Positions 31,357 through 40,990 of a stretch of DNA of 64,000 bases are shown in pieces. Source of the DNA: Nemertoderma westbladi (taxonomy: Eukaryota > Xenacoelomorpha > Nemertodermatida > Nemertodermatidae). The first letter of the stretch is position 1, and each line of letters starts with the position of its first letter. The notes beneath the pieces were generated by a model. It saw only the letters and a list, made by a program, of their open reading frames with translations, ran no database searches and was not told where the DNA came from. The position numbers and the translations under genes are program-made. Where the stretch lies: NCBI GenBank assembly GCA_032718475.1, contig JAUCBJ010001582.1, forward strand, positions 62,001-126,000, read 5' to 3'.

Positions 31357-33327
31357 TCACCAATCTTCTTTTATTGAACGGTCTAGAATTTCTGCGCGAC
31401 GGTTAGCTACAAACGTCTTGAATTCAAGTGTGTCGTTATTTATGTAAAATAAAACTAACGCCGCGTCAGTCCAATAAAATATATGTAAACTTGACTGTAG
31501 TTCCGTCTGTATGAGGTTTACAATGGTAGTTGACAGAGTTGTGGCTTGTAGCTCAGCGCGTGGTGTCGTCATGTACTTAGTAGGCATTGTTTTAGCCTTA
31601 GAAGTAATGAGCGAAACATCAAACTTGTCTGAGTCTACTTGTCTGCGCAAATACGCTGTCACTCTAAAGCCGTTGTCACTGGCGTCGGAAAAACAATGTA
31701 ATTCTAAGTTGTCAGGAAATGTCGTCTGTAATGGAAAATATACCCGGGGTATGGAATAATCTTCTAGTGAAGACAATTGCGCCTCCCAAGTTTTACATAA
31801 GTCCACTTGTTCTGATGAGGTCGGTTCGTCCCATGTCAGCCCATCTTTCCAAATACTGCGCATGTATATTCTTGCTTGCAGTATTATTGGGCTGATGAAA
31901 CCTAATGGATCGAACAGTCTACTTAGTTTCGACAAACAGGACCTCTTAGTCAGAGAGTCTCCTTGAGCGTCCAGTTTTACCTTCACTCGAAAGTTGTCTG
32001 TGTTCGGGTCCCAAAATAGTCCCAACACCTTTGTCTTCGGTAGTGGTTCGAATTCCAAGTCAATGTCACCACCCCCACGTTCAGTCGTTTCGAATGAATT
32101 TACTAATTCGGCACTGTTTGAGGCAAACTTGGTGAGGTTAAAACCTCCGCCTGCTAAACAGTCCCGTAATTGATGTGCTACTGTGATAGCACTTTCTACT
32201 GTGTCACAACTTTGTAATCCATCGTCAACATAAAAGTCTCGTTCTACGATCTGGATTACCTCTGGGTCATATTTATGTTTCTGGTCCCTAGCGGTCTGCT
32301 TTAGGGCGTACATAGTGCAATTTGGGCTGTCTCTGGCACCGAAAACGCGAACTTGCATTTGGTAAGTCGCCGGTGGTTGACTTAAGTCTCCATCCGGGTA
32401 CCAGAGGAACCTCAAACTGTCTCTGTCTGGCTCTAATGCTCGCACTTGGTGAAACATGGCTTCGACGTCGCAAGTAAATGCTACTTGGCGTTGACGGAAG
32501 CGCATAATCACCCCCATGAGATAATTATTCATGTTTGGTCCATCCATCAGCTCACTATTGAGAGACGTTCCCTCAAACAGAGCCGCGCAGTCATTAACTA
32601 CACGTACTTTGTCTGGTTTATTGGGGTGTTTCACGTAGTGATGTGGCAAGTAGTATGTCTGGTCTGTCACAATCTCTGGGTTTGTCATTCTGATAACGTA
32701 CCCTTTTGTCAAATACGTCTCCATCTGGGTATTATACTGCAGATGGGCTTTCTCGTCCTTTAATAGACGTTGTCTTATCGAGTTTAAACGTCTTAAGGCT
32801 AGCGGATAATTGTTTATTAGTTTAGGACGTTGGTTGCGCCATAGCATCCCTACCTCATAATGTCCGTCTTTCGTCTGGCGGATAGTATCTTCCATGATCT
32901 TCAAAGATTGTTTCTCTTGTTCCGACATACATGGTTCGTAACTACCGGGTTCTGCTGTATCTTGTTCTAACCACCTGATAGTTTTCTCTGTTAATTCTTT
33001 GTCTAGTGCGGCTTGTTCCACTTGATGATTCCTTAACGCGTCGTCATCGACGGGCGTTGCTGAGGTTATTGGTTGAGGTAGACTCGCAAGCCTTCCGGCG
33101 TTATCATCTATCGTTGATGGAACCTTTGCCTGACTCCGTTCCTTCTCAATCTCTACACTAACCTTGTGGATTGGCTGCTCTTTGTGACTTATCGTACTCG
33201 CTACACACGTCGTACTTGTAACGTTGTTGTGTTTTGTCGAACGTAGTGTAGTATAGTCCTTGTCGTGTGAAAAGGAATGAGTTGAAGTTGTAGTTAATAA
33301 ACTACATGTATTTGTACATCGTCTTCC
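31357..33327 (-). CDS. E1 Pao-type reverse transcriptase/RNase H
   Basis: The frame is open from about 33327 (no ATG needed if made by frameshift) to the TGA at 31359-31357. Numbering from 33021: RT motif A 'AFTCDVEAMF' (D185), motif C 'FYVDDGL' (D266, D267). The Pao-type RNase H follows: 'CFSDASDNG', 'TPRAELQA' and 'YWTDAALVL' supply the D-E-D residues. It copies element RNA to cDNA. The stop falls inside the conserved linker leading to integrase. The frame is -1 relative to gag/protease, with a short overlap (33328-33294). Confidence 0.9.
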   Translation of the reverse strand, partial: GRRCTNTCSLLTTTSTHSFSHDKDYTTLRSTKHNNVTSTTCVASTISHKEQPIHKVSVEIEKERSQAKVPSTIDDNAGRLASLPQPITSATPVDDDALRNHQVEQAALDKELTEKTIRWLEQDTAEPGSYEPCMSEQEKQSLKIMEDTIRQTKDGHYEVGMLWRNQRPKLINNYPLALRRLNSIRQRLLKDEKAHLQYNTQMETYLTKGYVIRMTNPEIVTDQTYYLPHHYVKHPNKPDKVRVVNDCAALFEGTSLNSELMDGPNMNNYLMGVIMRFRQRQVAFTCDVEAMFHQVRALEPDRDSLRFLWYPDGDLSQPPATYQMQVRVFGARDSPNCTMYALKQTARDQKHKYDPEVIQIVERDFYVDDGLQSCDTVESAITVAHQLRDCLAGGGFNLTKFASNSAELVNSFETTERGGGDIDLEFEPLPKTKVLGLFWDPNTDNFRVKVKLDAQGDSLTKRSCLSKLSRLFDPLGFISPIILQARIYMRSIWKDGLTWDEPTSSEQVDLCKTWEAQLSSLEDYSIPRVYFPLQTTFPDNLELHCFSDASDNGFRVTAYLRRQVDSDKFDVSLITSKAKTMPTKYMTTPRAELQATTLSTTIVNLIQTELQSSLHIFYWTDAALVLFYINNDTLEFKTFVANRRAEILDRSIKEDW
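33081..33097. repeat. E1 dispersed 17-bp word, copy 6 (protease/RT junction)
   Basis: GACTCGCAAGCCTTCCG, the most divergent copy, read as 'GRLASLP' near the start of the pol frame. Confidence 0.7.
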
Positions 33328-34544
33328 TCATCACTTATATCTAGTGTGCGCACAGGCGCTCGAGTATACCAACCTATCGGAGTTCGACAAGCATATGCAT
33401 TTCTTGCTACGACTACCAATGGTCTGGTTTCCCACACTTGATGTAAGTTGAATTGGTCTGTCCCGATCAGCATTGCTACCGACCGATAATTAACAGGACA
33501 TTCAGGTACACCAAGGTGTCTGAAATACTTACGGTCCTCTAAGGATTGTTCCGGCACTGGACCCAGTAAATTACTAAAGTCCTTTGTGGCTGCAAAAGTC
33601 AAATCCTTAAAGGGTAACAAAGACCTCTCCTTTTCGCTATGTTGCGATTTCGGAAGAAGAGTGTCTAAGTTTAACTTAACTCGTGTCACTGGTATTGCAC
33701 GTTGGCCATGCATACTACTTACGGTATATCGGACGTGCTTACCTTGTCGAAGATCTGTCACGACATCAGCTATCTTCTCGCCCACATAGCTGTGGGATGA
33801 GGCTGAATCTAGGATAGCGTAGATCCTCTTGCTCCCTTTGGTGCCAGTAATCTTAATAGGAATTACGCTGAATCCTTTTAGTTGGTCAGGCGTCAGAAGC
33901 GCAATCGATGGTTGTTCGTCTCCGTCTGAGTATATGTCATCGTCTTCGTATTCTTCATCAGAAGACCCAGACTGCTCTGGGAAACAATCCCGTATATGTG
34001 TCACAAAAGTTGGTGTTGTTCTCGATTCTCGATTCTTATATGCCGTGTTACATTTCACTGCAGCTTCCGGGTGTTCCCTGATGAAGCGTTTGGTCGGCGT
34101 ATGGCTGTCTGTATGGAGCAAACCGTCGTGGTTGCGTCCACAGGAAGGACAGGTGTCCGTATTTGGGCAATCCTTTCGAACATGTCCGTGTTGCGTACAC
34201 CGCCAACAAGAGTCCAATGGCCATATCTGCAGCCGTCGTTCTTCCGAGTTTAACTCGTGAAACAGCCGACAACCTTTTAACTTGTGAGTAGTATGCCGCT
34301 TGCCTAGCTGCTCGCAGTATTGGCAACCGCTAAAGTCTGCACTCAGTTGTTGTCTGGTCTGTTTGATCCCAATAGGTGCGGATACTTTACTACCGTCCGA
34401 AAATCTTCGAGTTTCCGTCGGTGTGGCGTAAGTGGCCGTCTTGGTGGATGTCGTCGGTTGTTTTTGTCGGTTGTAGGATGGTAAGGAGATTCCTTCTGCT
34501 ACGATGTGTTGGTCAGTGTAGTTGGATCGAGTCTCTACTACTGC
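33294..34544 (-). CDS. E1 nucleocapsid zinc knuckles and aspartic protease
   Basis: The frame is open between a TAA at 34547-34545 and the TAA at 33296-33294. It has a Cys/His region ('CQYCEQLGKRHTTHKLKGC') and then a CCHC knuckle 'CWRCTQHGHVRKDC', plus a third Cys-rich unit, typical of BEL nucleocapsid. The protease follows with 'YAILDSASSHSYVG', the D-S-A/G active-site form of DUF1758 proteases. It would cleave the polyprotein during particle maturation. Confidence 0.85.
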   Translation of the reverse strand, partial: AVVETRSNYTDQHIVAEGISLPSYNRQKQPTTSTKTATYATPTETRRFSDGSKVSAPIGIKQTRQQLSADFSGCQYCEQLGKRHTTHKLKGCRLFHELNSEERRLQIWPLDSCWRCTQHGHVRKDCPNTDTCPSCGRNHDGLLHTDSHTPTKRFIREHPEAAVKCNTAYKNRESRTTPTFVTHIRDCFPEQSGSSDEEYEDDDIYSDGDEQPSIALLTPDQLKGFSVIPIKITGTKGSKRIYAILDSASSHSYVGEKIADVVTDLRQGKHVRYTVSSMHGQRAIPVTRVKLNLDTLLPKSQHSEKERSLLPFKDLTFAATKDFSNLLGPVPEQSLEDRKYFRHLGVPECPVNYRSVAMLIGTDQFNLHQVWETRPLVVVARNAYACRTPIGWYTRAPVRTLDISDEEDDVQIHVVY

Positions 34545-34547
34545 TTA

Positions 34548-34778
34548 CCTGGATATTAGCAGGTACACGTCCTCCAACTTCAAAAATCCACCTCGTTCTT
34601 CCCGCTGGTACTCGATCTTCCTCCACTCCCGACGAAGTCGATGGTGGAGTCTTCCTATGATCATTAATAGGACTGTAGGGGTGTTCCCGTAGTCCAGTTG
34701 TCCAATAGATTTTAATGTAGTAATAGCGTTTTTAATTTCGTCAGCCAGTTTTAGTAAGTCGACGGGTTTGGTAATAGC
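34548..34778 (-). pseudogene. E1 gag, C-terminal half of the capsid-like domain
   Basis: Same frame as the protease. Reads 'LLKLADEIKNAITTLKSIG' and 'GRLHHRLRREWRKIE', typical of the DUF1759 gag domain of BEL/Pao. It is separated from the upstream gag frame by the C13 tract at 34778-34790 and from nucleocapsid by a TAA at 34547-34545. Confidence 0.75.
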
Positions 34779-34790
34779 CCCCCCCCCCCC
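34778..34790. repeat. C13 homopolymer at the gag frame change
   Basis: A run of 13 C (G on the coding strand) sits exactly where the gag frame switches. Length change in the tract, an assembly error or slippage could each explain the shift. Confidence 0.9.
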
Positions 34791-35047
34791 TTACAAAGTT
34801 CCTCTATCACTGACTTGGCCATGCTGACTGTACCTCCGTAGATTGAAGTTAAGCGATCGTATGCTAACTCGAAGGCATCTGGTACACCAACGAAAGTTTC
34901 TGCTAAACGCTTGGGTTCTCCCGTCAATGTTTGAAGCAGGTAGTTGAACTTTTCCCTTGATGTAAAAGCGCACGCCGCAATTTGAGATTCAATGTAGTCT
35001 ATGAACGTGTGCCAATGCTTGGAGTTTCCGGAGAACTTAGGTGGTTG
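34791..35047 (-). pseudogene. E1 gag, N-terminal half of the capsid-like domain
   Basis: Continues in frame after the TAA at 35050-35048: 'PPKFSGNSKHWHTFIDYIES' and 'REKFNYLLQTLTGEPKRLA', the signature of DUF1759 gag. It runs into the C13 tract. Confidence 0.75.
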
Positions 35048-35515
35048 TTACGCCGGTAGTCCTTGTCTGGCTGCGTATTTAGCTATCTCCTCAGCTACGT
35101 TCAAAGTTTCGCGTCCTTGGTTGGCAATCGAGTTGATGTTTTCCCGTCTTGGCGCTTTCCTTTGATACGAGGTGTTTCTTGAAGGTCGCTCCCTTTGTTG
35201 AATCTTCGGGTGTCTAGAGTGTTCGAATTCAGTATTTCGCGAACTATCGGTTTGAGTTTCCTCTAAACGTTCCTCAATCTGGGCCAACTTGTTGACAACT
35301 GGTCGCATTAGGTCGGCGAATTGTTGCGTGCTAATCGCGTTCGTAGGTTGTAACGCTTTCTGTGTTGGTGTATTTTGTGGAGGATTGTCTATAAAGGAAT
35401 TGTCTGAACGCTCGCGTTTGCATTCATCGGCCGCTCCTGTTCTAAACACTTCGCGTTCCGGGTAATCCGATTCACTTGAAGTACTACTATCACCTGGATA
35501 TGGTGGCCGACGTGC
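35048..35515 (-). pseudogene. E1 gag linker segment
   Basis: In-frame segment between TGA at 35518-35516 and TAA at 35050-35048. Polar and low complexity, with a helical stretch ('ISTQQFADLMRPVVNKLAQI'). No domain recognised. Confidence 0.6.
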
Positions 35516-35588
35516 TCACGTCCGTTGGGTTGTCCGGATTCTAACATTCCGTTTCGGAACATCGTCTACTGGTCTCCGTTGTTCGGTA

Positions 35589-35605
35589 GGCTCGCAGGTC
35601 TTCCT
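35589..35605. repeat. E1 dispersed 17-bp word, copy 7
   Basis: GGCTCGCAGGTCTTCCT, translated as 'RKTCEPT', a different frame from copies 3, 5 and 6. Confidence 0.8.
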
Positions 35606-35672
35606 CGAAGTCGTAGATTGCGATGTAAACTGGTTAAGCGGTCGCGTATCCACTGGTCTCCGTTGTTCGGTA

Positions 35673-35689
35673 GGCTCGCAGGTCTTCCT
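35673..35689. repeat. E1 dispersed 17-bp word, copy 8
   Basis: Identical to copy 7, 84 bp away, from the tandem duplication. Confidence 0.8.
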
Positions 35690-36355
35690 CGAAGTCGTAG
35701 ATTGCGATGTAAACTGGATTTGTGGTCGTGTTTTGGCGTTTGAGTCTAACGGCCTTGGAGGTCTAAACACGATTGGGTTTGCGTAGTGTGTCACAGGTTT
35801 GGGTGTCGAAGGTTGACTCACCTGTTTAGTCGTCATTAATGTAGGTCCGACTAATAAACTACTACAATCCGTTATTGGCGGATTACTTACCTTGACCTTT
35901 GGAATAGGCGATGACGTTGCTCTTGGCGGTATAAACATGTCCGAAATAACAAACCTGTGCTCCGTCGCATCATGGATAGGAGAAATATTACTACTACCCG
36001 CAATCGAAACAGGTTTTTTGGTCGTAATTGGTGCAAACATAGGAGTTACTTGAGGGAATCGTTGACATAAGTCTTTAACCAATTCTCTTCCTCGCTCAGG
36101 TGCTCCTACACTTCCTTCCGTTATTCGTTCCTGAATTTGGCGGTGCCTTACCTCTATCCGGTCTAGATCATGTCTGTCTCGAGATCTCATCGATCGATCG
36201 CGGGCTTGTAGATCCAGATCTTCCTTAGCGTTGGCTAATTCCCTCGCCTTCTTTTCGAGTTCGAAATGAAGTTTAACTTCCTTCTCGCGTTGTTCCGTCT
36301 GTTGTTGTTGTGCCTCGAACTCCGCTACTCGTATAGCTGATTGAGCCTTTATTTG

Positions 36356-37558
36356 TCATTTTTTCAACTCAGCTCTCGCTTCCGAAACTCGCTTGTGTTC
36401 TTCCAACTCCGCTGCTCGTCGCTCCAACTCAGCTGCTGCTGCTCGTCGTTCCAACTCAGCTGCTGCCGCTTGTCGTTCCAACTCAGCTGCTGCCGCTTGT
36501 CGTTCCAACTCAGCTGCTGCCGCTTGTTGCGCTAACTCAGCTGCCGCTGTTCGCCGTGCTATTTCTAGCTCTAACCTTTCCATCTCAGCCGCTTCCAGTT
36601 CGGCTGCTTCTTGTAAATGAGAAATCCTTGCGACATTTGCGACGCGTAGTTTCTCTTCCTCTACAGCTGCTTGTACAGTTAATAATTGAGTTTGTTCCTC
36701 AATTTCTCGTTGTTGTCTGTAGTACTGTTGTTGCTGTCGAGAAATCTCTGACTTCACTATACTTACCTCGCCAATTTCGCTGCGAATACTCACCAATGAT
36801 TGATCCATTATGCCCGGTGCCGGTTCGATTTGTACGGGTGAAGTTTCCCTCGTATATTCCGGCACGGTTTCCAAATCTCCAACGTCTTCGCCGCACATAC
36901 GTAAGTGATCTGTCAGATGTTTCAATTGTCCATCTAGTCTATACAGTTCCTGTTCTTCCTCGGGCTGTAATAACTCGTCAGAAACCGACTCACCTAGCAA
37001 CTGGTCCGCTTGTTCCTGTTGTATCTGTCTAACGGTCGTCTTAAACTGAATCAGTTTCTCTCTAGCAATCATTAATTTCTCGAGGATTCTAAACTGTGTG
37101 TCCATATCCTGTCTCTGTCTAGCTAGATCTTGTAGACCAATTAGATTATCTACGGACTTATGTACTTTACTCTCTACTCTTACCTGTAGGGTGTAGAACT
37201 CAAACCGAGACATCGGAGCGGTCAACTCGTCTAATATGCGTTGACCTTCTCCAATACTCCTGGTAATATGCGCCATGTATCCTCTGACGCTTCTAACTAC
37301 GCTCTCTTGGCTTCCTACTGAACTTACCATGTCCGTTTCCCTATGTCTAGGTTGCGGGACCGTTAGAAAATCCTCAGTCCTGCCGTCGCCTCGTACTACG
37401 GCATCCGGTACTCCCGTTGGATGTACTGGTGACGCGCATGGTGTAGGTTCGGTAGGCTCGCGAGTCTTCCCCTGTGGTTCTTCCGCTACTGACTTATCCG
37501 CGTCACATGAGTCATAGTCGGTAGGTGTATTCTTCGTATAGTCTTGTTTGTCAGTCAT
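36356..37558 (-). CDS. E1 gag N-terminal coiled-coil protein
   Basis: 400 codons from ATG at 37558. A polar N-terminus is followed by helical segments and a C-terminal coiled coil with five or so copies of the 8-residue unit 'AAAELERQ'. It ends at a TGA (36358-36356) in the context AAAAAATGACAA, after which the same frame stays open. E2 has an equivalent Ala/Glu-rich coiled coil (60497-59721), so this is the normal N-terminal part of gag in this lineage, probably for multimerisation. Confidence 0.75.
   Translation of the reverse strand: MTDKQDYTKNTPTDYDSCDADKSVAEEPQGKTREPTEPTPCASPVHPTGVPDAVVRGDGRTEDFLTVPQPRHRETDMVSSVGSQESVVRSVRGYMAHITRSIGEGQRILDELTAPMSRFEFYTLQVRVESKVHKSVDNLIGLQDLARQRQDMDTQFRILEKLMIAREKLIQFKTTVRQIQQEQADQLLGESVSDELLQPEEEQELYRLDGQLKHLTDHLRMCGEDVGDLETVPEYTRETSPVQIEPAPGIMDQSLVSIRSEIGEVSIVKSEISRQQQQYYRQQREIEEQTQLLTVQAAVEEEKLRVANVARISHLQEAAELEAAEMERLELEIARRTAAAELAQQAAAAELERQAAAAELERQAAAAELERRAAAAELERRAAELEEHKRVSEARAELKK
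37455..37471. repeat. E1 dispersed 17-bp word, copy 9 (N-terminal gag)
   Basis: GGCTCGCGAGTCTTCCC, read as 'GKTREPTEP', the same frame as copies 7 and 8. Confidence 0.85.
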
Positions 37559-37647
37559 TTCGGTAGTTGTAAGTCAAGTAAAGTGAGTGTCAAAGTATCA
37601 AATTTACCGTATTTATATCTAACGGTACTAATTACAGTCATATAAAA

Positions 37648-37776
37648 TTAGCCTACCGGCCGATTTTATAGCCAATGGATAAAATTAGCCTAGCGGCCAA
37701 TTTTACAGCAAATGAATGTCACGGAGTAAGTATATAATAAAATTAGCCTGGCGGCCAATTTTATAACAAATAAATC
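37648..37776. repeat. Three palindromic repeats in the E1 leader
   Basis: Copies at about 37648, 37680 and 37739 each contain AAAATTAGCCT(A/G)(C/G)CGGCC(A/G)ATTTT, a near-perfect palindrome. They lie 90-220 bp upstream of the gag ATG. Such leader hairpins could serve RNA dimerisation, packaging or translation control (inference). Confidence 0.8.
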
Positions 37777-38652
37777 GGATAACGATATACGTTATCAAAA
37801 GTAAATCAAACACAAATAATTACGGACTAATTCAGCAATAAACAAAGAAATCGTACGGAATGCATAAATACTTGAAACAGTGGAACCCACAATAATTTTA
37901 ACTAATACGGTAATGCCTAACTGATTTATGCAACTTTTCGAACTCACCCCCTCCAATGATTCTCCAGAAAAACAGATTCCCAGATACAAACTGGACGTGA
38001 ACCTTTCCGTTTCCAGCGTTGCGGACGAAGTGCGATTTTCCCAACCAAAGTTGTTGAGTTATCTATCTCCCAAACTTGCTAAACACGGTCTTGCTCTCGT
38101 TACAGTCTAGAAATTAGCTCTGAATCCTGAAAAACAAAAGAGTTAGGTTTTACTTTTACGAAAATTTTGTACCGGTACAATATGGTATTTAAACCCTTTT
38201 AAACACCGGTATTCAATTCCAAATATTTTACACGCGGTTCAAATCAAATTTTATTTCAAAAAATTAGCACTTAGCTAATCAAATACAAATTTTTACCTCA
38301 AAATACAAAATTTTCAAATAACTTTAGTCCTACTGAACCGTAGTTCAGTAAAACACATTCCTACTATTCTAGGAAATATGTTAAATAATACACATTCCTA
38401 CTATTGGAAGAGACGGCAACGTACCCTGCAATATCCTACTGTAAAGTATGTGAATCAAAACATAATCCGACCTTCTCACCAAAACAGTAAACTCTAAGTA
38501 AGCGAATATATTGCAGTATCGGTCTCTTATAACCGGTGAGGCAGAAAACAGTCTACGAACGGACAAACTTCGATAAAACAAAATCCCGCACAGCGAATCC
38601 TAGAATCGGGCTACTCACTGACGGACTAAGGGCGCTCGTATACTTTGCCGCG

Positions 38653-38664
38653 GTGTGATTTATA
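38653..38664 (-). promoter_or_regulatory. Possible E1 promoter (TATA box)
   Basis: The minus strand reads GCATATAAATCACACCGCGG, a TATA-like element about 1.1 kb upstream of the gag ATG. Downstream lie a 14-bp palindrome, TTGTACCGGTACAA (about 38167-38181), an acceptor-like site near 38130 and a donor-like GGGGGTGAGT near 37948, so the leader may be spliced. Weak evidence. Confidence 0.3.
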
Positions 38665-38670
38665 TGCGGG

Positions 38671-40067
38671 TGAGAGATAGAGAGGCGCTAGCTAAATGTC
38701 TAACTAGCGGGCAAAATGCAGTACGGACAAAAATTATTTTATATATTTTGAGGTGTAAATAATTTCTAACGCGCGTGTGTATTGATTCTAACGGTCAAAA
38801 TCGGTTTCAGATCCTTCACGTATATAATTACTGGGTCCAGTGTACATTTTACAAATATTCTAATTTTGTAGCTTGTAGGTCCAATACTCACGAATGATAA
38901 GGCTCCTTCCCCTTTTGTGTATTTCCAGGACTCAAATTCAGGCATAAGGTTAATACTACGCCCAGAATTCGGCAATTTAATTTACCAGTTCCCTAATACT
39001 AAGAAGAAATGTGTTAGTTTACTACAGTAGGCGTACAGTTACAAATAGCTGGCCTGGCGTCCTATCTAGAATTTTGGTTGCCAAGGTGGGCACGGCAACT
39101 TCCTAACAGGATGTCGGCGGGGACACGGTAGATGTTAGTATCCCTAATAGCCTTAATTTATTTGCGCCTAGTGATAAACTGCCCTACCGCCTGAACGGTA
39201 CAATCCTAATTCAGGTAAAACACAGTAACCCTTCCTGGCCTACAAGTTCCAACGCAAATGGACACCGTTGTTCTACAAACAGTCACCGACGCACCCATAC
39301 CTAGCAAGAGTTAGGCGTACAGTTTGCTGCACCCTACCAATGTGTATGCTTTGTACCGGTGTGCCTGCGTCCTATCTGTGTACTAGTATCTCTCTGCCTG
39401 ATCTCCTCTCCTTTCCCCCCGTAGGAATGTGAAGGTCTACTGTGGGTTTTCTCTGAATTAAGACAGTACAGTCCCTAGATGTAATTTTTAGCGTACAGCG
39501 TGTCACTACCTCTACCTTCGATCTTTGGTCTTACACTTAGATAGCAAGGCATTGAATGCTGTCTAACCTTTCAGGCGATGGGCGAAGAACTAAGAATGAT
39601 ATTGTGGGTTGTCTCCTCCTACATTCCCCCGATGTTCCCATCTATTGCTGCAGTCCGCTATCTAGCCAGCCATCTGTCCCTCAGTTGGGTTCACCGTGGT
39701 GAAGCATAGTAAAAAACAGATGCAACAAGTATTTCTAACTTTTATTACAAAACTAATATACAATAAACTAATGCTAAGATAGAAGAAAGAATAATAAGTG
39801 TATACTCTGGTTTGTGAATAACTAATGAACAAATTGCACCTTTTTATAGCAGATTTGTGCTGCAAACAATCGAGAATATTCCATGAGTTATTTTGGGTTT
39901 TTAAAGATAATCATTGGTCCAGCAAACACGCATGTTACACGACATTGGTTACTATCTAATAACTGCAATCTTATTGGTTAATCTACTTTGAGCAAATGCA
40001 ATTTAATTCGTAGCGGTTAATTTAAATGAGTTGAAACTTAGCACAAAAAATAATTCACAATTACTAG
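38671..40067. other. Gene-free flank of E1
   Basis: No coding feature. Part could be E1 5' LTR, but no partner copy was found at the other end. Confidence 0.4.
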
Positions 40068-40133
40068 GATTCGAACTCGATACCTACTACACGAATTTCC
40101 AACGCTTAACCGACTGAGCTACTGAACCACTTG
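40068..40133 (-). mobile_element. tRNA-derived SINE head or tRNA pseudogene
   Basis: The minus strand reads GTGGTTCAGTAGCTCAGTCG (A box TAGCTCAGTCGG) and later GAGTTCGAATCC (B box), 45 bp apart as in a tRNA. The two acceptor-stem halves do not pair, so it is not an intact tRNA. It abuts the second copy of the 125-bp repeat. Confidence 0.65.
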
Positions 40134-40258
40134 AACAATGTTATACAAATAGATATGGTAAATGCAAATGAGGACTTAATGTAATCTTTATATAAAGTTA
40201 ATTCGAACAAAATAAAATTTTGAAAATCCTCGGCTTTTATGAGGATATAATTCTATAC
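40134..40258 (+). repeat. 125-bp dispersed repeat, copy 2
   Basis: Matches 24766-24890 with only a few differences. The two copies diverge abruptly at both ends. Confidence 0.85.
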
Positions 40259-40399
40259 TATTATCTCCAGCTGTGTTACATCTGATTGTATATATTTCTC
40301 CCCATTGCGACGCTTTTGGATGACTGAATTACATATTAATTTTAAATTGTCGAAGCTGTTATATATTAATTCCGTTAAGGCCTTATTCTGGTAAATAAC

Positions 40400-40990
40400 G
40401 GTTACATTTATTGGTTGTTTGGTGATGGTGGTGTAGTAATTGTGAGCGGATTCAATTCCACGTCACCAAACCCCCATAAAGTGGGAAAGCGCGCCTCTAA
40501 GCAATATTGGGAGCACGAGGTTGATTACCAATCAACCTCGTGTCATCCCAGTAAACGGGGACAATAGGCCCCAGAGAACACACACACAATAGGGGTCAGG
40601 GGTTACACCCCTGAGAGAGAGAGAATAGCAGGGGCAAAGGGAAACACTTCAGGGGAGGTAAAAGGGCGACAACAGGGTTATTAGCCAATGGGGGGAAGGC
40701 ATCGGTTGAGTAATGTAATGCGGCCAACCGTGCAATATATATTATCAGTACAGCAATCATTTAGTCAGTGCATAGTTAAGTCAGTTTAGCTAGGGTAGTA
40801 CCGGAACTTTAGTTACCGTCTTCGTCTTTGTGTTCCGTGTACTGTCAATACTGTATCTTATATCTTGTGTTATATATTATAATCTATCTTATACTATTAT
40901 ACCCGGAGAACTATATTCAGCGATCAATAACTCTTTCACCTTTCACACACACACGGCGGGGACGCGTAGACTAAAAACCGGATAAACCGT
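40400..40990. other. LTR-like segment with hairpin
   Basis: Composition suggests a solo LTR: a TATA-like AATATATATTAT near 40737, then CAGTACAGCAATCATTTAGT, pyrimidine stretches, a CACACACA run and GGCGGGGACG at the 3' side. There are no TG...CA ends with a target duplication that I can define. A perfect hairpin (13-bp arms, 3-nt loop) lies at 40514-40542. Confidence 0.3.

Larger units (their letters stand above)
35516..36355 (-). pseudogene. E1 gag middle segment with 84-bp duplication
   Basis: In-frame continuation after the TGA at 36358-36356. A charged coiled-coil start ('TEQREKEVKLHFELEKKARE') leads to a Pro/Ser-rich tail. An 84-bp segment is tandemly duplicated near the end (two copies of 'TSRKTCEPTEQRRPV'), each carrying the 17-bp word in a frame different from that used in X2, integrase and RT. 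Confidence 0.65.
25223..38670 (-). mobile_element. BEL/Pao LTR retrotransposon E1 with extra 3' ORFs (LTRs not identified)
   Basis: Minus-strand order: TATA-like promoter (about 38655), leader with palindromic repeats, gag (37558-34545), zinc knuckles and protease (34544-33294), Pao RT/RNase H (33327-31357), integrase (31356-28990), a 660-bp spacer, then X1, X2 and X3 (28327-25705). Frames: gag N-part, gag C-part/protease and pol each use a different frame. At least six in-frame stops and a frame change in a C13 tract show that this copy is inactive, or heavily recoded. A 17-bp word occurs nine times along it. I could not find an LTR pair, so the outer limits are approximate. Confidence 0.85.

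Noticed and set aside
40068-40133. Functional tRNA gene
   Set aside because: A and B boxes are present but the acceptor-stem ends do not pair; treated as SINE or pseudogene.
24766-40258. 125-bp direct repeat as the LTRs of E1
   Set aside because: Too short, no TG...CA ends and not adjacent to the element's coding ends.
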